A stretch of 64,000 nucleotides of DNA from Cupriavidus sp. EM10. GTDB lineage: Bacteria > Pseudomonadota > Gammaproteobacteria > Burkholderiales > Burkholderiaceae. Shown piece by piece: positions 53,217-61,653 of this stretch. The stretch is taken from the NCBI RefSeq assembly GCF_018729255.1, contig NZ_CP076060.1, forward strand, positions 1,550,001-1,614,000. Direction: 5' to 3'. How positions within the stretch are numbered: position 1 is the first letter of the stretch; each line of letters starts with the position of its first letter. The notes beneath the pieces are model-generated. The model searched no databases. It saw only the letters and a program-made list of their open reading frames with translations, and was not told the DNA's origin. A program made the translations under genes and the position numbers.

Positions 53217-54536
53217 TCAGAGGTTGGTGAAGATATCGGTGCCGAACGGGACCAGGCCTTCCTGGCCGGCGTAGCCCAGGTATTCCTTTATGCCGAAGAT
53301 GTCCTCCAGCGTCTTCAGCATCGCGTAGTGGTTGTACGCGGTGGTCGACACCGTACCCGGCTTGATGAACGGCGACAGCAGCACGGCGCCCGTGCGGTCG
53401 CCGCCATAGCTCTGCGTCACCAGCTTGATGTCGTACGGATAGTGCGACACCGATGCCGGGAAGCTCTGCGACACCGGGAAGCTCGATGCCGGCACGTTCG
53501 GGCCCGCCTGCTGGCCGCAGCAGGTATTGCCGGAGAACGTCATGGTCAGCGACGGCGGCGTGGTCGAGGTGTCGAGCACCTGCGTGGCGTACGAGCTTTC
53601 ATCGAAGTTGATGATGATCAGGCCGTCCTGCTGGTAGGCCGGCGACGCCATGATCAGCGGCACCCACTTTTGCAGGAACGCGTCGGCCGACTCCAGGCCG
53701 CCCGGGTCGCCGTTCACGCACTTGGACGATGCGCTGCCGCCATCGTGGCCGTCGTTGCACAGGTTGGGCGTGATGAAGGTGAAGTTCGGCGTGGTAGCGA
53801 CCGACTTCAGGTCATCGGTCAGCTTGGTCAGGTTGACCACGTTGGTCGCGCAGTCCGGCGAGTCGACGATCGAGTGGAAGTACATGAACGGGTTGTGGCG
53901 CGTCGCGTACTGGTCGGCCGGCAGGCCGCCGGCGGTGGCGGCCTGGGCGGACTGCGTGCCGTCCGTGGTGTTCAGGGCCGGGTGGCCGCAGGTGGCGCTT
54001 TCGCGCGACGGGTCGTTGCCCATGTCTTCCATGTAGCCGCGCCACGTCAGGTTGGCGGCCTTGAGCTGGTCGGGCAGCGTCTTGACCGATGCCGGGTAGA
54101 CGCAGCCGGTGCCGATGGCCTGGCCGTGGTCGCCCATGCCGGACAGTGCGAAATCCTTGTAGACCATGCAGTCCATCTGCGTGTCGGCCGTGACGGACTG
54201 GCCGCTGATCATGGCGATGTAGTTGCCCAGGCTCACGTGCGTGGTGCCGAAGTACTGCTGCAGGTGGGCGCCCTGGCTGACCAGCGTCTTCGACAGGTAG
54301 GGGGCCTTGGAGTTGGCCGCGAACGTGGTGGCGTAGTTCTCGTTCTCCAGCGTGATCACGAACACGTGCTTGATCGACTGGATCGTCTTCGGTACCGGGG
54401 TGGTCACGGCGGGGGTGGTGGTGTCCGTGGACTTGCTGTCGTCGGAGCCGCAGCCGGCCAGGACCAGGGCCGTGCCGGCGGCCAGCAGGGCAGCCAGCAG
54501 GCCGGCCAGCCGCGATGAACGGGGGTGCTTGAACAT
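53217..54536 (-). CDS. Phosphoesterase family lipoprotein (AcpA/phospholipase C-like)
   Basis: 439-residue exported protein. Signal peptide ends in lipobox LVLAGC (Cys about residue 28), then a Thr/Pro linker. The core shows the alkaline-phosphatase superfamily pattern of AcpA/PLC enzymes: IKHVFVITLENENYATTF (metal-binding Glu-Asn), GNYIAMISGQS, INFDESSY and YNHYAMLKTLEDIFGI. It likely hydrolyses phosphomonoesters or phospholipids in the periplasm. ATG 54536 is chosen to give the lipoprotein signal; longer in-frame starts reach into the divergent TetR gene. Confidence 0.88.
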   Translation of the reverse strand: MFKHPRSSRLAGLLAALLAAGTALVLAGCGSDDSKSTDTTTPAVTTPVPKTIQSIKHVFVITLENENYATTFAANSKAPYLSKTLVSQGAHLQQYFGTTHVSLGNYIAMISGQSVTADTQMDCMVYKDFALSGMGDHGQAIGTGCVYPASVKTLPDQLKAANLTWRGYMEDMGNDPSRESATCGHPALNTTDGTQSAQAATAGGLPADQYATRHNPFMYFHSIVDSPDCATNVVNLTKLTDDLKSVATTPNFTFITPNLCNDGHDGGSASSKCVNGDPGGLESADAFLQKWVPLIMASPAYQQDGLIIINFDESSYATQVLDTSTTPPSLTMTFSGNTCCGQQAGPNVPASSFPVSQSFPASVSHYPYDIKLVTQSYGGDRTGAVLLSPFIKPGTVSTTAYNHYAMLKTLEDIFGIKEYLGYAGQEGLVPFGTDIFTNL

Positions 54537-54655
54537 TGGGATCTTTCCTCGTTGTTGTGGGACGGCGCCTGGGATGGCTGGGGGCCGACGGCCGCTGGCT
54601 CGCGGAACCGCCGCGCATCGCCGTTCGTCCATCGTCAGTCGCGCGGCCGAGATAT

Positions 54656-54677
54656 AAACAAACTTGTATGTTTGTTT
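54656..54677. promoter_or_regulatory. Candidate TetR operator
   Basis: Perfect inverted repeat of 8-bp arms, AAACAAAC and GTTTGTTT, spaced by TTGTAT. The 22-bp size and A/T-rich ends are typical of TetR/AcrR operators. It lies in the divergent gap, 68 bp before the TetR start and 120 bp before the phosphoesterase start, so it could repress both. Confidence 0.65.
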
Positions 54678-54744
54678 TGTGACAAAGACGGGATGCGTTG
54701 CCCACTCAACGCGGCGCCATGGCGTTGTCGTTACAATCCGTGCC

Positions 54745-55344
54745 ATGCCGACCCAAGCCGAACGAAGCGCGTCCACAAGACAGGCGCTGATCGACGCCAC
54801 CACCACATTACTGATCGAGCAAGGCTATGCCGCCTTCGGCGAGGCCCGCGTCTGCGAGATCGCCGGCATCAGCCGTGGCTCGCTGCGGCACCAGTTTCCG
54901 GAAGGGCGCTACGACCTGCTCCCGGCGACGGTGGCGAACCTGCTCGATACCGAGGCCCGCAAGCTGGCGATGCTGGGGCCGATGGCACCGCGCGTGCGGC
55001 TGCACCTGATGCTGCACACGCTGGTTCACCGGCGGCAGCGCCATACCTCGCTGGCGATTCTGGAAGTCTGGATGGCTTCGCGCGGTGATCGCCGCCTGGC
55101 CGATGCGGTCGGGCCGTTGCTGGCGCAGGTCCCGGTCCAGCTGTTCGGCTACGACCCTGCCGTGTCGCCCGATCCCGAATTGCTGGCGCTGCGACTGTTC
55201 CTGCACGGCGCCACGCTGCACAGTTTTTCAGCGGATTACGACCCCGACAGGCTGGCGGAATCGGTCCAATGGGTGATCGACCAGCTCAAGCCATGCCCGG
55301 AACTGGCCGAGGTCATGGCGCGCATCGCCGCGTTGCAGCGGTAG
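54745..55344 (+). CDS. TetR-family transcriptional regulator
   Basis: 199-residue regulator. The N-terminal TetR HTH (about residues 8-60) shows TRQALIDATTTLLIEQGYAAF and VCEIAGISRGSLRHQFPEGRYDLL, and the rest is a helical ligand-binding domain. The ATG at 54745 (MPTQAERSAS) is preferred because upstream in-frame starts would place the operator palindrome inside the gene. It probably represses itself and the divergent phosphoesterase. Ligand unknown. Confidence 0.87.
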   Translation: MPTQAERSASTRQALIDATTTLLIEQGYAAFGEARVCEIAGISRGSLRHQFPEGRYDLLPATVANLLDTEARKLAMLGPMAPRVRLHLMLHTLVHRRQRHTSLAILEVWMASRGDRRLADAVGPLLAQVPVQLFGYDPAVSPDPELLALRLFLHGATLHSFSADYDPDRLAESVQWVIDQLKPCPELAEVMARIAALQR

Positions 55345-55378
55345 GCGCGGTCGCCGAAAGCCTTCCAGCATTCTCATT

Positions 55379-55435
55379 ACTAAAGTTCTTGCTTAACTAT
55401 CGCGCGTCTCTATACTAAAGGACATGCTTAACTAT
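55379..55435 (+). repeat. 22-bp direct repeat spanning the arsR-like promoter and start
   Basis: ACTAAAGTTCTTGCTTAACT (55379-55398) plus AT, and ACTAAAGGACATGCTTAACT (55414-55433) plus AT, identical at 19 of 22 positions and offset by 35 bp. The second copy includes the ribosome site (AAAGGA) and the ATG at 55424 of the ArsR gene. This is a likely two-site autoregulatory operator. Confidence 0.6.
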
Positions 55436-55798
55436 TCCGATCCTCTCGACGCTACCTTCCAGGCCCTGGCCGATACCACGCGGCGCACGATGCTGGTGCA
55501 ACTGGCGCGCGGGCCGCTGTCGGTTTCCGACCTGGCCCGGCCGCTGGAGATGTCGCTGCCGGCGGTGATGCAGCACCTGTCGGTGCTGGAACAGGCCGGG
55601 CTGGTCAGCACCGAGAAGGTGGGTCGGGTTCGCACCTGCCGCATGGCGCCCAATGCGCTGAGCCAGGCAGAACAGTGGATCAGCGCCCGCCGCGCCGAAT
55701 GGGAAGGCCATTTCGACCGTCTGGGCGAATACCTGGAAACCATGAAAAAGGAGGCAGCATCCGATGGCACCCGCGACCACAACCGCAACGAAGACTGA
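55424..55798 (+). CDS. ArsR-family transcriptional regulator
   Basis: 124-residue winged-helix repressor. The HTH covers residues about 10-85 (QALADTTRRTMLVQL, SLPAVMQHLSVLEQAGLVSTEKVGRVRTC). The usual metal-binding Cys motif is absent, placing it in the group paired with AHSA1/SRPBCC proteins rather than metal sensors. It overlaps the downstream AHSA1 gene by 35 bp, an arrangement found in many proteobacteria. The start at 55424 has AAAGGA 3-8 bases upstream. Confidence 0.9.
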   Translation: MLNYSDPLDATFQALADTTRRTMLVQLARGPLSVSDLARPLEMSLPAVMQHLSVLEQAGLVSTEKVGRVRTCRMAPNALSQAEQWISARRAEWEGHFDRLGEYLETMKKEAASDGTRDHNRNED

Positions 55799-56735
55799 AA
55801 GCTCCCAATCGGCACAACACCGGCTGGACATATCGCGCGCCTTCAACGCCCCGCGCGACCTCGTCTTCAAGGCCTGGAGCACGGCCGAGCACCTGAAGCA
55901 CTGGTTCTGCCCGCAGGGCTTCACGGTGCCGGCCTGCGAGATCGAATTCCGTCCGGGCGGCAAGTTCGACCTGTGCATGCGCTCGCAAGGCGGCGAGTTC
56001 GAGCACTGGATTCGCGGCCACTTTATCGAGGTCATGCCACACTCGCGGCTGGTGATCGACATGACGGTGGTGACGGTCGACGGCAAGCAACTGTTCAATG
56101 CGCTGACCACCGTGGGTTTCGAGACCGTCTGCGGCGGCACCGAGATGTCGGTCAGCCAGGCATACACCTTGCTGGATCCGTCGGCCGGCGACTTCACCCG
56201 TGGCGCCGAGGAAGGCTGGAAGCAGACGCTGGACCGGCTGGAAAAGGAAGTGGCCCGCATCGTCGCGGCAACCCCGGCCCGCTCGGTGGCCCATGGCACC
56301 TTCACGATTTCGCGAAATTACGATGCGCCGCCGGCGCTGGTGTTCCGCGCCCTGACCGATCCGGCGGCCAAGGCCCAGTGGTTCCAGGGTGGTCCCGGTT
56401 ACGAAACCGTGTCGCGCATCATGGATGTGCGGCCCGGCGGCCGCGAGCACCTGCAGGGCAAGTGGGACAACGGCCTGGTGTCGACGTTCGACGCCGTGTA
56501 TTTCGACGTGATTCCGAACGAGCGGCTGGTCTACAGCTACGAAATGCACATGGGCGAACGCAAGATATCGGTGTCGCTGGCGGTCTTCGAGCTGAAGGCC
56601 GTGGGGCAGGGCACGCAGCTGACGCTGACCGAACATGGCGCCTATCTCGATGGCTATGACGATGCGGGGTCGCGCGAGCATGGCTCGGGGTTGCTGCTCG
56701 ATGCCATCGGCGCGTGGCTCGCGCAGGCACGCTGA
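55764..56735 (+). CDS. Tandem SRPBCC/AHSA1 domain protein
   Basis: 323-residue protein with two START-like AHSA1 domains. Domain 1 (about residues 20-165) has ISRAFNAPRDLVFKAWSTAEHLKHWFCPQGF, domain 2 (about 180-320) has ISRNYDAPPALVFRALTDPAAKAQWF. The domains are related but diverged, so this is a fusion of two normally separate AHSA1 proteins. AHSA1 folds bind hydrophobic ligands or modulate partner proteins. An AGGAGG site at about 55749 precedes the ATG. Its translation is coupled to the ArsR gene by overlap. Confidence 0.88.
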   Translation: MAPATTTATKTESSQSAQHRLDISRAFNAPRDLVFKAWSTAEHLKHWFCPQGFTVPACEIEFRPGGKFDLCMRSQGGEFEHWIRGHFIEVMPHSRLVIDMTVVTVDGKQLFNALTTVGFETVCGGTEMSVSQAYTLLDPSAGDFTRGAEEGWKQTLDRLEKEVARIVAATPARSVAHGTFTISRNYDAPPALVFRALTDPAAKAQWFQGGPGYETVSRIMDVRPGGREHLQGKWDNGLVSTFDAVYFDVIPNERLVYSYEMHMGERKISVSLAVFELKAVGQGTQLTLTEHGAYLDGYDDAGSREHGSGLLLDAIGAWLAQAR

Positions 56736-56783
56736 GACGGCGGCCCGGATGGCGCGCGCGAGACCAGCCTGCCCAGCGTGGCG

Positions 56784-57770
56784 CTAGGCCTTGCGCAGGC
56801 TGCGCCATTCGGCCCACTGCCACGACAGCAGGGCCGGCACGCCGAAGGCAAGTTCACGCGCGCGTTTGAGCAGGGCGAGCGCCAGCGACGTCGGCGGTGC
56901 GACGCCCAGGCCAGTGCCCAGCAGGACAAGCACGGCTTCCTGCACGCCAAGACCGGCGGGGATGAAGAAGACCATCTGCCGGGCCGCCAGCGTCAATGCC
57001 TCGATGGCAAGCGCGTCGCCGAAACTCACGGGATGGCCCAGCAGCGACAGGCCCCACCAGACTTCCAGGGTCCCCACGGCCAGCCCGGCCAACTGCCATG
57101 CCAGCGTGCTCCACAGCACGCGCGAGCACCGGCACAAGGCGCGAATCCGCGCGTCCAGCCGCTTGCCGTCGATCTGCGACGCGAGGCGGTGTTCATGGCC
57201 CAGGATGCGACGTGCCGCCGCTTCGATCCGTGTGAACCATGCGCCCTGCCGCAGCGCATAGGCAAACAGGGCGGGCACCGGCAGCGACAGCAGCAGACCG
57301 ACGCAGACCAGCATGCCGTGGCCGGTGAGCGGTGTTGTCGAGACCAGCAGCAACACGCCCGCCAGTGCGAAGAGATAGTGCGCGAACATCGTCACCATGA
57401 CTTCGATCACCACGCTGGCCGTGACCGCGCTGCCATCGGGTACCCGGCGCCATGCCAGGCGGATGCCGACGATCTCGCCGCCGATGCCGGCGCTTGGCAG
57501 CAACCGCGAAACCGCCTCGCGCACCGTGGCAACCCATAGCAGGAAATGGGTGCCGGCCCGGGCCGCGGGGTCCGCCGGCGCCAGCAGCGTGCGCCATCCG
57601 CGCGCATCGAGCCACAACGCAGCCAGGTGGATCGGCACCAGCCACAGCAACGGCCAGCCGGCGCGTCCCAGCATGGCGCCAACGTCGGCAAGGCCGGTCC
57701 TGGCTACGACGATGGTGAGGATCAGCAAGCCGGCCAGCACGCCCGCCAGCGCAAAGCGTTTCAGCGTCAT
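56784..57770 (-). CDS. hpnL: Hopanoid-cluster membrane protein HpnL
   Basis: 328-residue integral membrane protein with about eight helices (FALAGVLAGLLILTIVVART, HYLFALAGVLLLVSTTP, LVCVGLLLSLPVPALFAYAL). Loop LLPSAGIGGEIVGIRLAW and QMVFFIPAGLGVQEAVLVLL place it in the LPG_synthase_TM family and in the HpnL subgroup that accompanies hopanoid genes. Exact role unknown; lipid transport or transfer is inferred. The start overlaps the hpnK stop by 4 bp. Distant paralogue of the flippase-like gene in the phosphonate operon. Confidence 0.88.
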   Translation of the reverse strand: MTLKRFALAGVLAGLLILTIVVARTGLADVGAMLGRAGWPLLWLVPIHLAALWLDARGWRTLLAPADPAARAGTHFLLWVATVREAVSRLLPSAGIGGEIVGIRLAWRRVPDGSAVTASVVIEVMVTMFAHYLFALAGVLLLVSTTPLTGHGMLVCVGLLLSLPVPALFAYALRQGAWFTRIEAAARRILGHEHRLASQIDGKRLDARIRALCRCSRVLWSTLAWQLAGLAVGTLEVWWGLSLLGHPVSFGDALAIEALTLAARQMVFFIPAGLGVQEAVLVLLGTGLGVAPPTSLALALLKRARELAFGVPALLSWQWAEWRSLRKA

Positions 57771-58588
57771 GCGGCAAGGAGGTCGGCAAAGCCGCCGCGT
57801 CGCGGGGCCACGCGTTCGGCCACGGCGCGCACGCGCGGCGACAGCAGCGCCGCCAGTTCGTCGGCATGCCGATAGCCCGGCATCGACGCGCCGATCCGTG
57901 CGCCCGAACTGACGGCCGGATGGAGATACATTTCCACCACCCCGTGCGGCAGCCGATCGAGCGCGGCAAGCACGGCGGTTTCGTCCATTGCCCCGCTGGA
58001 GGACAACCCGATCACGAAATCGTTGTGAGCAATGCCCGCACGCTCCAGCCGCCGGCGCAGCAAGGCCAGCCACGGGCGCAGGAGCAGGGGGCCGCCAGCC
58101 TCGCGCGGCAGCCGCATGGCCTGCAGGCCAAAGTCGCGGCCAATGCGCAGGATCAGCCCCAGCACCGTGGGGTGCAGGTGGAAGTGCTTGTGGGCGTTCA
58201 CGTGATCGAGCGCCAGGCCGGTGCGCGCGAACGCTTCGAACTGGGCGTGAATTTCAGCGGCCAGTTGCGCGCGCAGCGCGGGATACAGCGCGAATCGCAT
58301 GCCATCGCGCACCATGGCATCGCCAAAGCGGCCATCGATATCGACCAGATCGGGAATCGACTCCCAAGGCAGCGTCGACCAGCCATCGGCCAGCACCAGG
58401 TGCAGGCCCACGCGCAGCCCGGGCAGCCGGTGGGCACGCACCACGGCATCGGCCGTGGATGGCGCACTGATCATCAGGCTGGCGGCATTGAGGATGCCGT
58501 GGCAATGCGCGCGTTCCACGGCCTCGTTGACGTCCTCGTGCAGCCCGAAGTCGTCGGCGGTAACGATCAGCATCCGGCGGCGGGCCAT
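57767..58588 (-). CDS. hpnK: Hopanoid biosynthesis deacetylase HpnK (ChbG/YdjC family)
   Basis: 273-residue carbohydrate deacetylase-like protein. Metal-site residues: IVTADDFGLHEDVN near the N-terminus, VGLHLVLADGW, and DHVNAHKHFHLHP (about residues 125-137). HpnK removes the acetyl group from N-acetylglucosaminyl-bacteriohopanetetrol to give glucosaminyl-BHT. The ATG at 58588 gives MARRRMLIVTADDFG; upstream ATGs would overlap hpnJ. Third of the hpnI-J-K-L operon. Confidence 0.92.
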   Translation of the reverse strand: MARRRMLIVTADDFGLHEDVNEAVERAHCHGILNAASLMISAPSTADAVVRAHRLPGLRVGLHLVLADGWSTLPWESIPDLVDIDGRFGDAMVRDGMRFALYPALRAQLAAEIHAQFEAFARTGLALDHVNAHKHFHLHPTVLGLILRIGRDFGLQAMRLPREAGGPLLLRPWLALLRRRLERAGIAHNDFVIGLSSSGAMDETAVLAALDRLPHGVVEMYLHPAVSSGARIGASMPGYRHADELAALLSPRVRAVAERVAPRRGGFADLLAA

Positions 58589-58592
58589 GGCG

Positions 58593-60014
58593 TCAGACCT
58601 CATGCGACCGCAGGAATCGGAAAAACTCCACGCCTTCACGCAGCCGCCGCCGCGTCATGCTCCAGCTGCCGGCCATTTCCCTGACGATCTCCCAGATCTT
58701 CGACGGCCGGAAGTAGAAGCGCCGGTAGAACATTTCCACGCCGTGATAGATCTCCTCGCGGCTCAGGTGCGGGTAGCTCAGTGCGGCCAGCTGCACGCCC
58801 TGGTCGTTCACCAGGTGTATCACCTTGTTGTCCTCGAGCCAGCCGTTGTCCACGGCCTGCCGGTACAGCGTGGTGCCCGGGTAGGGCGCGGCCAGCGATA
58901 CCTGGATCGTATGGGGATTGATGTCCTTGGCGTAGACGATGGTCTTCTCGATCGTTTCGCGCGTTTCGCCGGGCAGCCCCAGGATGAATGTGCCGTGGAT
59001 CTGGATGCCAAGCTTGCGGCAGTCCTCGGTGAAGCGACGTGCGATGTCGGTACGCAAGCCTTTCTTGATATTCAGAAGAATCTGGTCATCACCGGATTCG
59101 TAACCGACCAGCAGCAGCCGCAGGCCATTGTCCTTCATGATCTTGAGCGTGCTGTACGGCACGTTGGCCTTGGCATTGCACGACCAGGGCAAGCCGATCT
59201 GCCCCAGGCCACGGGCAATCTCTTCGGCGCGCGGCCTGGAATCGGTGAACGTGTCGTCATCGAACATGATCTCGCGCACCTCGGGCATGTTCTCCTTGAT
59301 CCACCTGACCTCGTCGATCACGTTCTGCGCCGACCTGGTGCGATAGCGATGCCCGCCCACGGTCTGCGGCCACAGGCAAAACGTGCAGCGCGACCGGCAG
59401 CCGCGCCCGGTGTAGATCGAGACATAGGGATGCAGCAGGTAGCCGATGAAGTAATTCCGGATCCGCAGGTCGCGCTTGTAGATCGGGGCGACGAATGGCA
59501 ATTCGTCCATATTTTCGATCATCGGTCGCGGCGGGTTGTGCTCGATCATGCCGTCCGGCAGCCGATAGCTGAGCCCGGCGATTTCCTGCAACGGCTTGCC
59601 TGCGGCCACGTCCTGGCAGGTGTAGTCGAATTCCTCGCGACATACGAAATCAATGGCCGTGGTGGCCGCAAGCGTGCCGCCGGGGTCCACGGCGGCCTTG
59701 GCGCCCACCATGCCGATCATCAGGCCGGGCCGCCGCGCCTTGAGTTGCCCGGCGAACCTTGCGTCGGTGGGAAATGACGGCGTGCTGGTGTGGATGATGA
59801 CCAGGTCGTAGTCGACGGCGATATTGAGGGTCTGCTCCACGCCCAGCCCGTCGGCCGGGGCGTCGAGCACGCGGCTGTTGGGCACCAGCGCGGCCGGTTG
59901 CGCCAGCCACGTGGGATACCAGAACGACCTGACTTCGCGCCTGGCCTGGTAGCGCGACCCGGCGCCTCCATCGAACCCGTCGTAGGACGGTGCCTGCAGG
60001 AACAGCGTTTTCAT
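58593..60014 (-). CDS. hpnJ: Hopanoid biosynthesis radical SAM protein HpnJ
   Basis: 473-residue radical SAM enzyme. An N-terminal cobalamin-binding-like half (about residues 1-170; DLVIIHTSTPSFPTD, GLMIGMVGAKAAVD) precedes the SAM barrel. The CxxxCxxC cluster motif is GCRSRCTFCLWP (about residues 208-219), then FDDDTFTD and LVGYESGDDQIL, HGTFILGLPGET. HpnJ catalyses ring contraction of glucosaminyl-BHT to BHT cyclitol ether. It starts within the hpnI stop (ATGA overlap) and ends 4 bp before hpnK. Confidence 0.94.
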   Translation of the reverse strand: MKTLFLQAPSYDGFDGGAGSRYQARREVRSFWYPTWLAQPAALVPNSRVLDAPADGLGVEQTLNIAVDYDLVIIHTSTPSFPTDARFAGQLKARRPGLMIGMVGAKAAVDPGGTLAATTAIDFVCREEFDYTCQDVAAGKPLQEIAGLSYRLPDGMIEHNPPRPMIENMDELPFVAPIYKRDLRIRNYFIGYLLHPYVSIYTGRGCRSRCTFCLWPQTVGGHRYRTRSAQNVIDEVRWIKENMPEVREIMFDDDTFTDSRPRAEEIARGLGQIGLPWSCNAKANVPYSTLKIMKDNGLRLLLVGYESGDDQILLNIKKGLRTDIARRFTEDCRKLGIQIHGTFILGLPGETRETIEKTIVYAKDINPHTIQVSLAAPYPGTTLYRQAVDNGWLEDNKVIHLVNDQGVQLAALSYPHLSREEIYHGVEMFYRRFYFRPSKIWEIVREMAGSWSMTRRRLREGVEFFRFLRSHEV

Positions 60015-61222
60015 CGTGTCTTGTCCTGTGGATGCGGATGGGAGGACGCCACCAGGCTGCCGCCCAGGGCGCGCGGCATCGTCGCGGGGGACATGCCGGG
60101 ACGGCCGCCCGGCGCCTCTGCCGTCGCTGGCAGGCCGGGGCTGTCGATGGTGGTCATCACGTGGCCACGCCAATGCACGTGCCCGTTGCCCAGCGCGGCC
60201 ACCCATTCGGCCAGCAGCAACGCGTCGCGCAGCGGTGCCATCACGGCCCTGGCCGGGCTGCCGGCCATGGCGCATCGCGCCAGCGCCCCGGCCAGGGCGA
60301 TCGCAAACACCACAGGCAGCGGGGCCAGCAGGCAGCCCAGCAGCAGCATCGGCCACGTGAACGTGACGAACATGAAATGGAAGCCGGGCGCGCTCAGCGA
60401 CCGGATCGTGCGCAGCCACCGCAACTCGTGGCGCCACAGCGCGGGCAGGCTGGTTTCGATCACATCGGTCTCCACGACCATTTCGGACAGCACGGTTTGC
60501 CAGCCCGACTGGCGCGTGAGCTCGGCCAGCCAGAAATCGTCGGCCAGGCGGTTGGCCAGCGCGTGGAAGCCGCCGACGGCGTTGAGCGTGTCGCGCCGCA
60601 GTGCGATCGTCGCGCCAAAGCCGAAACGCCGCGAGCCACCGGCATGGGCCACGCGCACGGACGGCAGGAACCAGTCGTCGATGAACGCGGCGCCCAGCCT
60701 GGACCAGACGTTGTCGACCGACCGGCCCCGATACAGGCACGTCACCACGCCGACGTGCGGATCGCTCAGTGGGCCCGCCAGACGCTGCAGGTAATCGGGC
60801 GGCACCGCGATATCGCTGTCGGCAATGACCAGGTGGTCGTGCCGGGCGGCCCGGTAAAGGTTGATCAGGTTCGAGACTTTGGGATTTCGGCCATGGATGC
60901 GCGCATCGATGACCAGTGCGATATCGCAGTCGGGGAATTCCGCCTGCAGCCGTTGCACGACGCCGATGGCCGGGTCGTCGGCGGCACTGACCCCGAAGAC
61001 CAGTTGAAAGCAGGGATGCTGCTGACGGCAGATTGCCACCAGGTTGTCGTAGAGGCGCGGCTCCGCGCCACACAGCGGCTTGAGCACCGAGACGGGCGCA
61101 AAGTGCCGCGGCAACGTGCAAGGTTGCGTGCTGCGGCGGCCGACGCTTGCGGCGACGATGGCATACACCGTGCCGGCTTCCACCAGCAGTTGGCCCACCG
61201 TAGCTGTCCAGACCGCGCTCAT
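60011..61222 (-). CDS. hpnI: Hopanoid biosynthesis glycosyltransferase HpnI
   Basis: 403-residue membrane-associated GT2 glycosyltransferase of the ceramide-glucosyltransferase-like group. N-terminal membrane helix, then VSVLKPLCGAEPRLYDNL, NPKVSNLINLYRAARHDHLV, DSDIAVPPDYL (D-x-D), and RLADDFWLAELTRQSGW (acceptor-site D and QxxRW-type region follow in LRWLRTIRS). C-terminal helices end at about residue 330; a Pro/Ser-rich tail follows. HpnI attaches N-acetylglucosamine to bacteriohopanetetrol. First gene of the operon; the squalene-hopene cyclase genes are not in this window. Confidence 0.92.
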   Translation of the reverse strand: MSAVWTATVGQLLVEAGTVYAIVAASVGRRSTQPCTLPRHFAPVSVLKPLCGAEPRLYDNLVAICRQQHPCFQLVFGVSAADDPAIGVVQRLQAEFPDCDIALVIDARIHGRNPKVSNLINLYRAARHDHLVIADSDIAVPPDYLQRLAGPLSDPHVGVVTCLYRGRSVDNVWSRLGAAFIDDWFLPSVRVAHAGGSRRFGFGATIALRRDTLNAVGGFHALANRLADDFWLAELTRQSGWQTVLSEMVVETDVIETSLPALWRHELRWLRTIRSLSAPGFHFMFVTFTWPMLLLGCLLAPLPVVFAIALAGALARCAMAGSPARAVMAPLRDALLLAEWVAALGNGHVHWRGHVMTTIDSPGLPATAEAPGGRPGMSPATMPRALGGSLVASSHPHPQDKTR

Positions 61223-61653
61223 GGCTTGCCCCTCTCTTGCGAGATGATCTCGACCCGTTCCTGCCGCAAGGGCCCGGCGGGATGCCGCAGTCTGTCGACA
61301 GCCGGCGCATCGGGCCCTCGCATTGTCGAAGCCACTTTGTCATCCCACCGTTAAGCGAACATTAACCCCCGACTTTTTGTGTGTCCGGGCGCGCCTTCGC
61401 CGGGCAATGACAATCATTGGCGAAAAGCGTCCTCAAGTGGCGCCGGCGCATCGGATCGATCCGGTCTGGCGAGCCGCATCACGAGAGAAATCCCATGCAT
61501 CTCAGCCTTCAATAATCGGCAACACAAAGTCATCCACCTGGCTGAGATGGTTTACCCGACGTGTTGCCTATGCTTGCAGCGGGCGTGCGCAGCGTGGGCA
61601 GCCTGGCCCACCGCTGCGTCGCGCCCAGCATGTGACGCAACCGGGAGCTCGCG
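61223..61653. other. Intergenic region, hpnI / GH25 gene
   Basis: 431-bp gap between divergent genes with no credible coding sequence. It contains a 13-bp palindrome CGAGAT-G-ATCTCG at 61240-61252, 18 bp before hpnI and next to its ribosome site (AGAGAGGGG on the minus strand), and an AT-rich stretch at about 61350-61367 that could be part of the hpn promoter. Confidence 0.5.
61240..61252. promoter_or_regulatory. Palindrome just upstream of hpnI
   Basis: Perfect 6-bp arms CGAGAT / ATCTCG with a single-base centre, 18 to 30 bp before the hpnI start. At this position it could be an operator or a leader hairpin affecting ribosome access. No regulator is identified. Confidence 0.35.
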
